From: Galeruca laticollis
Taxonomy: Eukaryota > Arthropoda > Insecta > Coleoptera > Chrysomelidae
Assembly: GCA_963921935.1 (NCBI GenBank)
Contig: OY998175.1
Coordinates: forward strand, 307,419,484-307,483,483
Reading direction: 5' to 3'
DNA: 64,000 bases
The notes under the pieces are model-generated. The model had not been told where the DNA came from. It did not search any database and was given only the letters and a program-made list of their open reading frames with translations. Positions 21,854 to 31,148 of this stretch are shown in pieces (position 1 is the stretch's first letter; every line of letters begins with the position of its first letter). The position numbers and the translations under genes are program-made.

Positions 21854-23327
21854 CACAAATCACCTACTCTATAGATGTTTCACGCAGATGGATCAAGGTC
21901 AAACTATTTTATTAGTATGTGTTTCAGACAAGCAGATGGAAGCACCATTGAATTTTAGTAGTATTGTAAAATTTCCTGTTTTATCCACTCACCACTGCCA
22001 AATGCCAATAATTTTGATTTATAACCACAAATCGATGTGATTTGTGTTTATAACTGTGTTATAACGCTTTATAGTTTTATTTTTCCTATTTTATCAGTTT
22101 TCGTTTTTAAATGATATAAAGTCAGTTTGAGTGATAAATTTCAATTTTTAAATAATAGTGTGTGTCAGGTTTTATGATGCCACGTTATATGAAATGATGT
22201 GTGCCTAATTGCACACCAACATCTAAACATCTAATTTTAGATATATATTTCCAAATCCAAATAAAGACTCCCAAAAATTCAAGGCAATGCAATAAACTGT
22301 TATCAATTGAACACAATGGAGCCGTTAGTTGTATATCAAGCAAAGAGAATATGCCATAAACATTTTGAAGTGAAATACACTACAGCTTGGTCCAATAGAT
22401 TGTATTCAACTGCTAGTCCATCCTTATTTTTACCTGGTAAGAGAAAAATGTAGTGAACAAATATTAATAAACATGTGGTTTCTTGAAAAAATTTCAGACC
22501 TATATTATATATCACTGGTAAATTATTTTTTTAAGCTGCAGTTATGTCACTTGAAATTACACACACTCCTGAGCATTTGTTATTGTCTTGCAGTGGTATG
22601 TATTTCTATTATATAATTAAAATAAAAGCAGTAAGTTTATATTATAAACTTTATGACTTTGTAACATGGCTACACAATCATAAATATATTTTATGTTTTA
22701 TATCTACAGTTTACAATATTCTTGTTTCATGATATGTCTCTGATTTATTTTAATGCAATTGTAGCTTGTTGCAGTAACAATAGTAGCTAAACTTTCATCA
22801 TTTTACTGTTGATAATATTTTGTTGTATCTACATGTACTTTGTACATTGTTCTTATTTTGTGAATATACTTTTTTCAATAAATGTTTTAATAACATATGT
22901 TTCTTATTTTGATCCTTCTGTAAACAGTCAATTGCCAAGAAACTGTTAATTTCTTTAAATATTGCTCAGTAAATGACTTGATTTTTTAAAAAGTCTAATA
23001 TATTTATCTACAATGATAAATCGTTTGGCAATTATATTAGAATTTACAAGATATTAGCGACGTTAATGATTGGCAAACAATTTAGTGTGCACAATATAGT
23101 AGACTTTTTAGTAAAACATGTTATTTACTTACAATAAACAAGGATCTTCAAAACCAACAGTAAACATAATCGCAATTTAAATTTAGCGCCCATTCTTCTT
23201 TCCCTAGTAGCGACTTAAGGAACAATTTACCCACTACTTAATTGTGTTTCAGTTCTATAGGTGGCGCTAGTTTTTGTCATTTCAAGAAAGCATTGTCGTG
23301 AACTATCTATATAGTAGGTGATTTGTG
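21854..23327. mobile_element. P-superfamily-like transposon (1.47 kb, non-autonomous)
   Basis: Terminal inverted repeats: 21854-21876 (CACAAATCACCTACT.TATAGAT) and 23305-23327 match at 22 of 23 positions, with weaker pairing continuing for about 12 more bases (TTCACG..ATG). It is flanked by a perfect 8-bp duplication. P elements make 8-bp duplications, have terminal repeats of about 31 bp beginning CA, and encode a THAP domain at the transposase N-terminus. A decayed THAP segment lies inside (22193-22440). No RNase-H-like catalytic region is recognisable, so it is an internally deleted or decayed copy. Confidence 0.75.
22193..22440 (+). pseudogene. THAP-domain remnant inside the P-like element
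   Basis: After an early stop, CVPNCTPTSKHLIL gives the first cysteine pair. After frameshifts, AKRICHKHFEVKYTTAWSNR gives the C-x2-H pair. LYSTASPSLFLPG matches the AVPTIF-type end, followed by GTAAGAG, a possible donor site. Stops near 22190 and 22300 break it. It differs clearly in sequence from the THAP gene at 20800. Confidence 0.6.
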
Positions 23328-23335
23328 CGAGAGTC
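23328..23335 (+). repeat. 8-bp target-site duplication, right
   Basis: CGAGAGTC directly after the right terminus. Perfect match to 21846-21853. Confidence 0.88.
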
Positions 23336-23781
23336 AGCTATCTAAGGGAGTATATATAATCTGTGGTAATGGGAATAATATTTACCACTTTCTAGTGTGC
23401 TGCCATCTATCAAGGAATAGCGTACTCTTTAGATACGGCGGTGGGACTGTACAATCTGAGTTGTAGCTCGCTGTAAAAATTATTTTTGCTACCAATGTGC
23501 TTGACAAGTACTCTAAATACAGTGGAATACCAGTTTTCTTGAAAATAATTAGCATTACAAACGTAAAAGGTAAGTACTAAGAGTTTTACCGCATGTAATT
23601 AGTGTAATACCATTTACTAAGTGTACACATACTATCAATCTAATTTTTTATTGTAAAATTTGTTACTAAATTGTTTTTGAAGGTGTGGAAATTATGCTTC
23701 CCGCTGCCCAAATTGGAACTTTAAATTACGATTTTATGCTTCAAGTTTTTGATGATTTTATTTTATTTTACAGTTTCAAAT

Positions 23782-25599
23782 ATGAATAAATGGAATCTGG
23801 ATGATCCTAGGCAAGCAGAAGTGGCCTTACATTACTTTTTTAGCCTACCGGATAACGAAATACATTCTGACGAAGAAGGAGACAAAGGCGCAGAAAATGA
23901 GTTTCAGGAGCTAGAAAATACAGAAATTTTAAATACAAGAAGTTTGTCAACACGTTCTTGTTCACCGTCTCACAATCTTCTTGATAGTACCATCGCCATT
24001 CAAACATCCGCACAACAAAGTTGTGACGTCGAAGAGGAATTCCACACCGACGTTCCTGAGATACTAGAAGATCTTGAAGTGCCTGATGAAGACGATAACA
24101 GCTCCTCTGATACTGATAGTGAATATTTCGATTTATTGGAAACAGACTTCGATCAGTATAACCCATCTTCAACTCATAACTTTTGTATCAAAAACAAGGA
24201 AATTGATTATTTTTTAAAAATTTTTACGCCAGAAATGATACAGGCTATCGTAGATTAGACTAATCTCTACGCCTCGCAAAACCTTCAGAGAAGATCTAAC
24301 AAAAAAGATGGTCCTGGTCCTTCAAAATTTTGGACTGAAACAACTGCAGAAGAAATCAAAGCTCTGTTTGGTGTCATGATTATAATGGGATTTCATAAAC
24401 TACCTCGAGTGGCTAATTATTGGTCAAGTGATCCTTATTTGAATGTTCCAAGTATAACGCAAGTAATGAACTCTAAACGGTTCAAAAAACTTTACACATA
24501 AATGACAACTCAACGGCTGTACCTAAGGGTGAAATAGGCTATGATAAATTGCACAAACTAAGACCACTAATCAATGGTTAGTGCATCCTATGTACCTTCA
24601 TCGTATTTACCAGTTGATGAGTCAATGATACCTTTCAAAGGTCGATCAGGAATCAAGCAATATATGCCCAAAAAACCAATAAAATGGGAATACAAAGTTT
24701 GGTGCCTTGCGGACTCTAAAACTGGGTACATTTATAATTTTGATATATATGTAGGGAAATCTGAGCACAACCTTGGAGCAATTCCTCTTGGAGAACGTGT
24801 GGTTCTTCAACTTACCTCTAATCTAAAAAGGAGACATAGTCTTGTTGTCTTTGATAATTTTTTTACAACATATTCTTTGATAAAAAAGTTGAGAAAAAAT
24901 AATATTTTCGCTATTGGTACCGTACGAACTAACAGAAAAGGGTTACCAGAAATGATGAAAATTAAGACAAAATTATCCAGAGGCGAGTTTATGTTCAAAA
25001 CTAACAATAAAACATCTGCAGTAACCTGGATGGATAATAATCCCGTACACTTTTTATCGACATGTTTTTCTCCAAAGGACACAACATATGTTCTTAGGAA
25101 AAATAAATTAGGAGAAAAAATCAATGTTTGGTATCCTCGGGTGGTAGCTGAATATAACAAAACTATGGGAGGGGTTGACAGATATGACCAGCTTAGAGAA
25201 AATTATGAAATTGGTCGAAAAAGTACTAAGCGGTGGTTTCGAATCTTTTATTATTTGTTAGATATGGCAGTTATAAATGCTTTTATTTTGATGAAAATTA
25301 ACAATACAAAAAATTATCAACTAAAATTTAGAATAAACCTAGCGAGACAACTAATAGGGGGATATTCATCGAGAAAGCGAAGATACAAACCTACTCCTTT
25401 TCTTAGCAATAAACGTCTAGTACCAGATGAAGTAAGACTAAACGGCGTTGGAACACATTTTCCACAAAAAATTAACACATACAGAAGATGCAGGCTTTGT
25501 AGCACTGTGGCTAAAGAACAAAGAACAAAAGTGTTATGCTCTGGGTGTAAAGTGCCTCTGTGTTTAGACATTTGTTTCAACAAATTTCACGGAAAATGA
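23782..25599 (+). pseudogene. piggyBac-family transposase, broken in the N-terminal half
   Basis: Frame 23782-24258 encodes the acidic N-terminal region starting MNKWNLDDPRQAEVALHYFF. A TAG at 24256-24258 interrupts it. The region to 24573 reads NLYASQNLQRRS, IKALFGVMIIMGFHKLPR and LHINDNSTAVPKGEIGY across two frameshifts. From 24574 the long frame (341 residues) carries the catalytic aspartates of the DDD core: DESMIPFKGR, VVFDNFF and GGVDRYDQLREN, then a C-terminal cysteine-rich domain (CRLCSTV, CSGCKVPLCLDIC) of the piggyBac type that binds the terminal repeats. The family cuts and pastes at TTAA without footprints. The catalytic half is open but the gene as a whole is not functional. Confidence 0.85.
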
Positions 25600-25908
25600 A
25601 AAATGTTTAAAAAATATGTAACAAAATATTTAGTAACTATTTTTGTGAATTTTTATCAGTATTATGACACTTAAAAAACATAATACAGTTGTATAATAAT
25701 GAAGCGGTATGAACTCTGGGAAGATGTTTTCCCAGTATAAGAACACATAGAGTGGGCTCTGGGAAACCCAGTTCCCAGGATAAAAAAATCCTAGTTTTTA
25801 TCCTTTCCAAAAAACCAAAAAATATGTATGCAAAAAATACAGTTTTAAGTGTATTGCGCCTTAAAACAAATCTCTACAGTAACTGGTTACTACGCGCCCA
25901 TCAAAGGG

Positions 25909-25917
25909 TTAAAAACC
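25909..25917 (+). repeat. 9-bp target-site duplication, left (PLE copy B)
   Basis: TTAAAAACC, identical to 27858-27866. Its first four bases also serve as the TTAA next to the piggyBac right terminus. Confidence 0.75.
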
Positions 25918-25996
25918 TATTAGTGTTTTAAATGAAACTCAAGGTCTCTAGTTAATTCCACAATATAATACAAGTTATTGAAAATTCTAAAAAATT

Positions 25997-26030
25997 GACA
26001 ATTGTTTCGATAAATCAATATCATCGTCAG
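25997..26030 (-). ncRNA. Hammerhead-ribozyme-like motif (PLE copy B)
   Basis: On the minus strand: CTGACGA, T, GATA/TATC stem, GAAA, palindromic CAATTG, TC. Identical in layout to 6572-6605. Confidence 0.5.
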
Positions 26031-26293
26031 AATGACAGAAGTTACATTTCATTTTATGTCTACTTGATGTTTAGTAGTTATATTTTTGGCTAGACCAAGA
26101 AGTAACCTAACTTGTGATTGGCTTAATATATGTTTATAGAAAAAAGAAGAAGATGTGATATTACAAATATTGAAGCTTAGATATTATTAGCCCTATGGTG
26201 ATATCCTGGATATCATTTTTCCAATTAAGATCAGTATAACTGTGCAATGATATAGAAAACCAGGAAAACTATATCTGCTGATCTTTACAATTA

Positions 26294-27857
26294 TCACTTA
26301 AGAAGACAGTTTATTAGTGGAGAATTCCCTAGATTTAACTGTTCATTGACAACTTCATATTGTGGGTTTCTTAAATGTCTTCTAATTTCCAGTTCTTCAA
26401 GGAAATCCAGTTCTTGTTTCTTTTCACAAATATGCAGCACTTCTAGTTCTGTGTTAGGTGTCAATGAATGATTGGTGTCAAGTAGATGTTTTGCGTAGTG
26501 AGATTTATCTGGTTGTTTTAATCTGTAAGCTCGTAAGTGCTCACTGTATCGTATTTCAAAATTCCTAAGGGTCTGACCCAAATAGACAGCATTACATTCT
26601 GGACATTTGAGTTTATATATACCTGACTTCTTTAATAGTGGTATTTTTGTTTTTACATTTAACAATTTTGTACTAACGTTACTTTCTGTTTTAAAAGAAA
26701 TTGTTGCATTCGTTGCTGAAGATATTATCTTTGAAATATTATTAGAAATATTTCCTGCATATGTGATGGTTTTATAAGTTTTAATTTCATCAGCTTGTTT
26801 AGGATATATTAGTTGTAATGTCACTTTTTTCTCTTTTTTACTAATTAGTTTATTTATCATATCTAATGGATAACCGTTAGATATTGCTATTTGTCTAATT
26901 GTATTAATCTCTCTATCAAAATTACATTTGTTCATAGGAACTGAAAAAGCTCTATGTATCATTGAATTATATGCTACTAGTCTGTGTGAGACAGGGTGGT
27001 TAGAATTGAATGGAATTGTCACATCAGTCTGTGTTGGTTTTCGGTAAATTGAATAATCAAGTACATCATTAACTCTTTGAATTTTTAAATCAAGAAAATT
27101 GATTGAGCTATTTTCTTCAATTTCTAATGTAAATTTAATTTTCGGTTGTAAATTATTGATGTGGTTGAAAAACACATCTAATTGTCGCTCACTACCCATA
27201 AAACAAGCTAATATGTCATCCACATATCTATACCAAAATAAAATATTTTTCGAAATATTACTTTCAAAGATCTTTCTTTCTAAATTGTCCATAAAAATGT
27301 TTGCTAAAATAGGTGATATAGGGCTTCCCATTGGTAAACCTTCATTTTGAATATATATCTTATTGTCAAAAGTGAAATAATTCTGATTAATGCATACATC
27401 AAATAAATTAAGTATATCTGATATTATTCCTGGATTAATATTTTTATCTTCTAGTAATTTTCTTACAAGTATTAGACATTCTTTAGGAGGAATTTTAGTA
27501 AACATATTAGTTACATCGAACGATATGAGTTTATAGTTATCTTGCAAGTGGATTGATTTCAACTTTTTGATAAGTTCTATTGAATTTCTAATTGAGTACT
27601 GAGATTCATATCCGTAAGTATTGAGTATATTGTTGAGCTTTTTTGCCAATATATTATTAGGAGCATTAACATAAGAGACTACAGGTCTAATTGGTTCCGT
27701 TATTTTATGTAATTTAACTGTTCCATATAATTGTGGACAATGAGGATTCTTATGTATGATAGACCTCTTTTCGTAATCATTTAAAAGATAATTTGAATTA
27801 TTAACAATATCCCTTACATTATTAGAAAACTTCTTTGTTGGGTCTGCTTTAAGAAGT
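26294..27857 (-). CDS. PLE RT plus GIY-YIG polyprotein, N-terminally truncated
   Basis: A single open frame carries RT motif A (SFDVTNMF), B (GLPMGSPISPILAN), C (YVDD) and, fused downstream, the GIY-YIG domain (SGIYKLKCPEC, VYLGQTL, IRYSEH, LEELEIRR). It shows that RT and endonuclease are normally one protein, in contrast to copy A where a stop separates them. The element part begins at about 27857. The frame stays open a further 30 bases upstream into the split multi-copy gene, giving an in-frame junction (FELHQFAVF then KLLKADPT). About 520 element-derived residues. The first third of the RT is missing, so it cannot be autonomous. Confidence 0.88.
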
Positions 27858-27866
27858 TTAAAAACC
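27858..27866 (+). repeat. 9-bp target-site duplication, right (PLE copy B)
   Basis: TTAAAAACC, matching 25909-25917. Confidence 0.75.
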
Positions 27867-28250
27867 GCAAATTGATGCAACTCGAACATTTTGAAAACTG
27901 TTATTTTTCCTTTATTAAAAAGTGAGGATAGCGTGTAGCAACAACAGATGCCTCTTACAATTGGGACACTTATTTAGGCTAGAAGAGTACGTTTTGATTT
28001 TTTTCCCTCTCTCTGATTTAAGGAAGGAAACATTTTGGTTTGAAGGAGCACGTGCTATTAGAAGAACTAATAGATATACATCTACTCCAACGATAATCGT
28101 AATGTTGTGTTGTGATTTCTCAAGTGCCGTCTGTACTATTGAAACGTCGGCGTCGTCTCTTGCTTTTTGTCTGATAGACTTCACTTTGTACATTAGCATT
28201 GATATCAATCTAGTTTTATTTGAGCGATTGGATAGGATGTTCTTAGCCAA
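27867..28250 (-). pseudogene. Split multi-copy gene: N-terminal part
   Basis: On the minus strand: AKNILSNRSNKTRLISML, RDDADVSIVQTALEKSQ, ITIIVGVDVYLLVLLIARAP, NQNVSFLKSERGKK, KRHLLLLHA, then after a small deletion and frameshift LFNKGKITVFKMFELHQFAVF up to the PLE. I recognise the pattern DDAD..IV.TAL..., VIVGEDVDLLVLL, FLHA.(GCDTTSA) from an uncharacterised insect multi-copy protein. The alternation of acid-tipped strands looks like a PIN/FEN-like nuclease fold, but that is inference. In many copies the GCDTTSA segment follows LHA; it is missing here. The C-terminal half lies at 19806-20464 and 13098-13203. Confidence 0.6.
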
Positions 28251-29890
28251 GTGTCACTCACATTGTTTCGTCAAAATTTACTTCTACGTATTCCGGAATT
28301 GAAGCAGTTCGTGGAAATTGTTCCATTGCTTTTATAATCTTGCTATTGTCACAATGTATACGCATTCACGCACGCGTCGACTCACTCTCTTAAACAATCT
28401 TGCTTCTGTCTATTTTAATGCATTTTTTGACTACATCAACGTCTTCAACCTTCCGTAATTTTCCCTTCTGCTTCTTGATGTCCTTTATGTATAAATACCT
28501 TTATTCTTTCAAAATATGTTCTTTGTCTGCAAAAAAGTATGGGTTTTAAGCAGTAAATATGTATTAATCTAATATAATACCCAGACTGGCCTATAACCAT
28601 CCCTTGTCGAACATTCAGGGTAGAAACATACATAAACCCGCATAAAATTTTCCCATCAATTAAATTTTCCACAGTGATCTATCAAGCTCGCATGTCCACG
28701 CTACAGTCGTGCCGCGATCAAACTTGAATTGACATAAGAGATTTGGCGCGTACGCTATTCCGCCAATCAAGTAGCGTGTAGTAAATGTGCGCGCACCTCT
28801 ACTCGAAGCGTACGTCATTCGAGATCAATAACCGGGTAGCAAATCCAAGTTGGCGCCGACAAATTTCACGATTTTAGTTTTATGTGTGATAAAAATGGAA
28901 AAGGCTGCTTTTTCACAAGAAAGGTAAATGAAAAGCATGTTTAAATTCATTTATATAAACATTATAATGTTCGTTTGTGAGATTTTCATTGGCGAAATTC
29001 TGAAAATAGTGAGATAGACGTTGCCAAGTAGTCAATTTATGCCTATCGGGCTAAAATTTATTGAGTTACAGTTTGTTTGGATACTATATTTCACCCCTAG
29101 TTGATGATGCTTTGTTGAATTTGATCTGCGATTCTTATTTATAGGTTAGGATTGAACTTGACCCGACAATTTCCTTCCATGTCAATAGTGAATGAAGGTA
29201 CTTAGTGTAATCGGTAATGTATAATGAGGGATGAAGTGTAACAGAGAATGAACCTTTTAAATGTGTAATTTGACAGACATTCATTTTAAAGTCTGCAAAG
29301 GAAAAGTTAATATGCCGATTTCTGGTGGTAATTTATACCTACACAAAAATAATTGAGTCTAAATAAGGAATTTAGTGATAATTAGTAATTAATTCTAATT
29401 TACTGCATATGATAATATTTTTAATCTTTTCATATTTACCTGATATTTTTTTATTTATGTCTTGGAATATTTACAATCTGATTTCCTCAAGTTATACAGG
29501 GTGTCATGGGAGTTTGTACCAAAAACTTGAGAGATGATAGATAGGCTAAAAATAATGATGGTATTTTATATAAAAAAATTTCTTCACGCTTTTCGTTAAC
29601 GTACTATAGATCTCTAATGTTGCGAATTAAAAATAGTTTTTTTATTTATAACTATTAAATGGCTGATTCGAAATTAATAAAATTTTAACCGTTATTAAAC
29701 CTCATAATTGTACACTTTTTGGACTGCTAAAAAAGTGTACACTATACTCTCTGGTTGTATAATTTGACATTAAGGTATATATTCAAAATGTAAAGCCCTA
29801 TATAACAGCCCACTTTTTTTCCTCTTGTTTTTATCACATGCACATCTATACAACCGCTTATGCCCAGCTTGTGGCTGTTAACTTTTGTGA
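28251..29890. other. Non-coding stretch with a possible first exon
   Basis: No clear gene. A GC-richer, CpG-bearing block at 28680-28880 precedes ATG at 28895 and a short frame MEKAAFSQER ending at a good donor (AAG, GTAAAT) near 28923 on the plus strand. It could be the first exon of a gene whose remainder is not visible. A frame at 28445-28672 on the minus strand has no motif. TACAGGGTG at about 29496 resembles the end of a MITE. Confidence 0.3.
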
Positions 29891-30190
29891 TGTTACAACT
29901 TAACATCTCAGCAATGTTAAAGCGCTGCCTTTTTACATTACTGTGATGTTACTAGAACTTCCTCAAAAGGAAGTCTTTATAACGAACTAAAAACAACATT
30001 TCTATTACATTCTGAAATGCCTTTTAACTTCTCGAAAATGTTAATGGAATGTCTAAAAAATAACATCTTATCAATGATCTAAATGCAACATATCAAAAAC
30101 AATACAGTGTATTATCTTAGATGTTGTATGGACATTACTTAAACCTCTAAATAACATACCTCAAACATTACAGATGACATCCTATAGATG
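29890..30190. repeat. Cluster of AACATC/GATGTT-type motifs (left block)
   Basis: Within 300 bases the hexamer family AACATC/AACATT and its complement recurs more than ten times at irregular spacing, on both strands, with an internal ACTTCCTCAAAAGGAAGT palindrome near 29953. A similar block lies at 32920-33310. Such clusters can be subterminal repeats of a DNA transposon, but no transposase lies between them. Confidence 0.45.
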
Positions 30191-30213
30191 TTTCTGTGCC
30201 TAATCAGCAAATA

Positions 30214-31146
30214 CAGGGTGAACAACTAAGAAGGAGGAAAATGACCCTGAAAAATCGCTGGAAAATATTTTTAAGTTCCTAAAATATCTGCTATGGGGTG
30301 GAATGAACACTTAAAAACATAATACTGTGATTATCTCCAAAAAAGACATACTAAAGGTATCCTAGAAATACAATTTTTGATATATTGATGAGATTATGAA
30401 AAAATGTAGACAGACAGACTTTTTGTCCTTATTCTTCAAATAAGGGGTGGGGGAAGGTTCAACCTAAAAAACAAATGTAACACTTTTTTGTTTTTAAATC
30501 GATATCAATGTTTTTGGCGCCATTTAAGAGTTTTTCCTCTTTAATAAGATATATGCTTAACAAAAATAACAAAATTGGGCAATTTTGTCAACGCTATGTG
30601 AAAAAGTCGACAATTTTCCCATTTTCTCGGAAATTTCAAATGTAATGAGACATTTTTCAAATTATGATGAAAAGGGATTCACATTATCAGATATAAGAAT
30701 TAAAAAAATGATTCAATTTACATTTGAAATTTCCGAGTGAATACAAAATTATCTATTTTTGTTATCAATCTTATTAAACAGAAAAACTCTTTTAAATGCA
30801 GCTAAAATCATTAATATTGGTTAAAAACGAAAAAGTTATAAATTTGTTCATAAGTTTGAACCTTCCCCACCCATTATTTGAAGAATGATGGCAAAAAATC
30901 TCCTTAATTATATTTATTAATAATCTCATCAATATTTCAAAAATTGTATTTTTAGGACACCTTTTGTATGTTTTTTTGGAGTATTATGTTTTCGAGTGTT
31001 TATGCCACCCCTAGCGGATATTTTAGACCGCAAAATATTTTCCACCAATTTTTCAGTATCACTTACCTAAAGGTAATTTTTTTGAAAGTTGTACCATGAT
31101 TCTTTTCTGAGATGTGGTCTACAGTCGTTCTTAGTTGTTCACCCTG
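30214..31146. repeat. Foldback MITE, TA target
   Basis: CAGGGTGAACAACTAAGAA at 30214-30232 is mirrored by its complement at 31128-31146. Both ends are bordered by TA (30212-30213 and 31147-31148). The inner arms also pair over several hundred bases with mismatches, for example TTTTTGATATATTGATGAGATTAT against ATAATCTCATCAATATTTCAAAAA. TA duplication and CAGGGTG ends suggest a Tc1/mariner-type MITE. No coding capacity. Confidence 0.8.
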
Positions 31147-31148
31147 TA

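Larger units (their letters stand above)
20465..25908. mobile_element. piggyBac-type transposon, with nested insertions
   Basis: CCCTTTGATGGGC at 20465-20477 is perfectly complementary to 25896-25908. The right end is followed by TTAA (25909-25912), the piggyBac target. The left end is preceded by ATAA, a one-base departure from TTAA. The transposase (23782-25599) lies toward the right end. The 3 kb between the left end and the transposase holds a THAP-domain gene and a P-superfamily element, so the left part was probably expanded by later insertions. An alternative is that the two termini belong to different copies. Confidence 0.6.
25918..27857 (-). mobile_element. PLE family 1, copy B (5'-truncated)
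   Basis: Minus-strand copy: 3' pseudo-LTR at 25918-26300, then endonuclease and RT reading leftward from 27857. 5' truncation within the RT N-terminal region, before KADPTKKFSNN. Flanked by a perfect 9-bp duplication. Unlike copy A it lacks the 5' repeats. Confidence 0.88.

Noticed and set aside
27922..28302. 126-residue plus-strand frame
   Set aside because: The minus strand encodes the recognisable multi-copy protein fragment here; the plus frame is its shadow.
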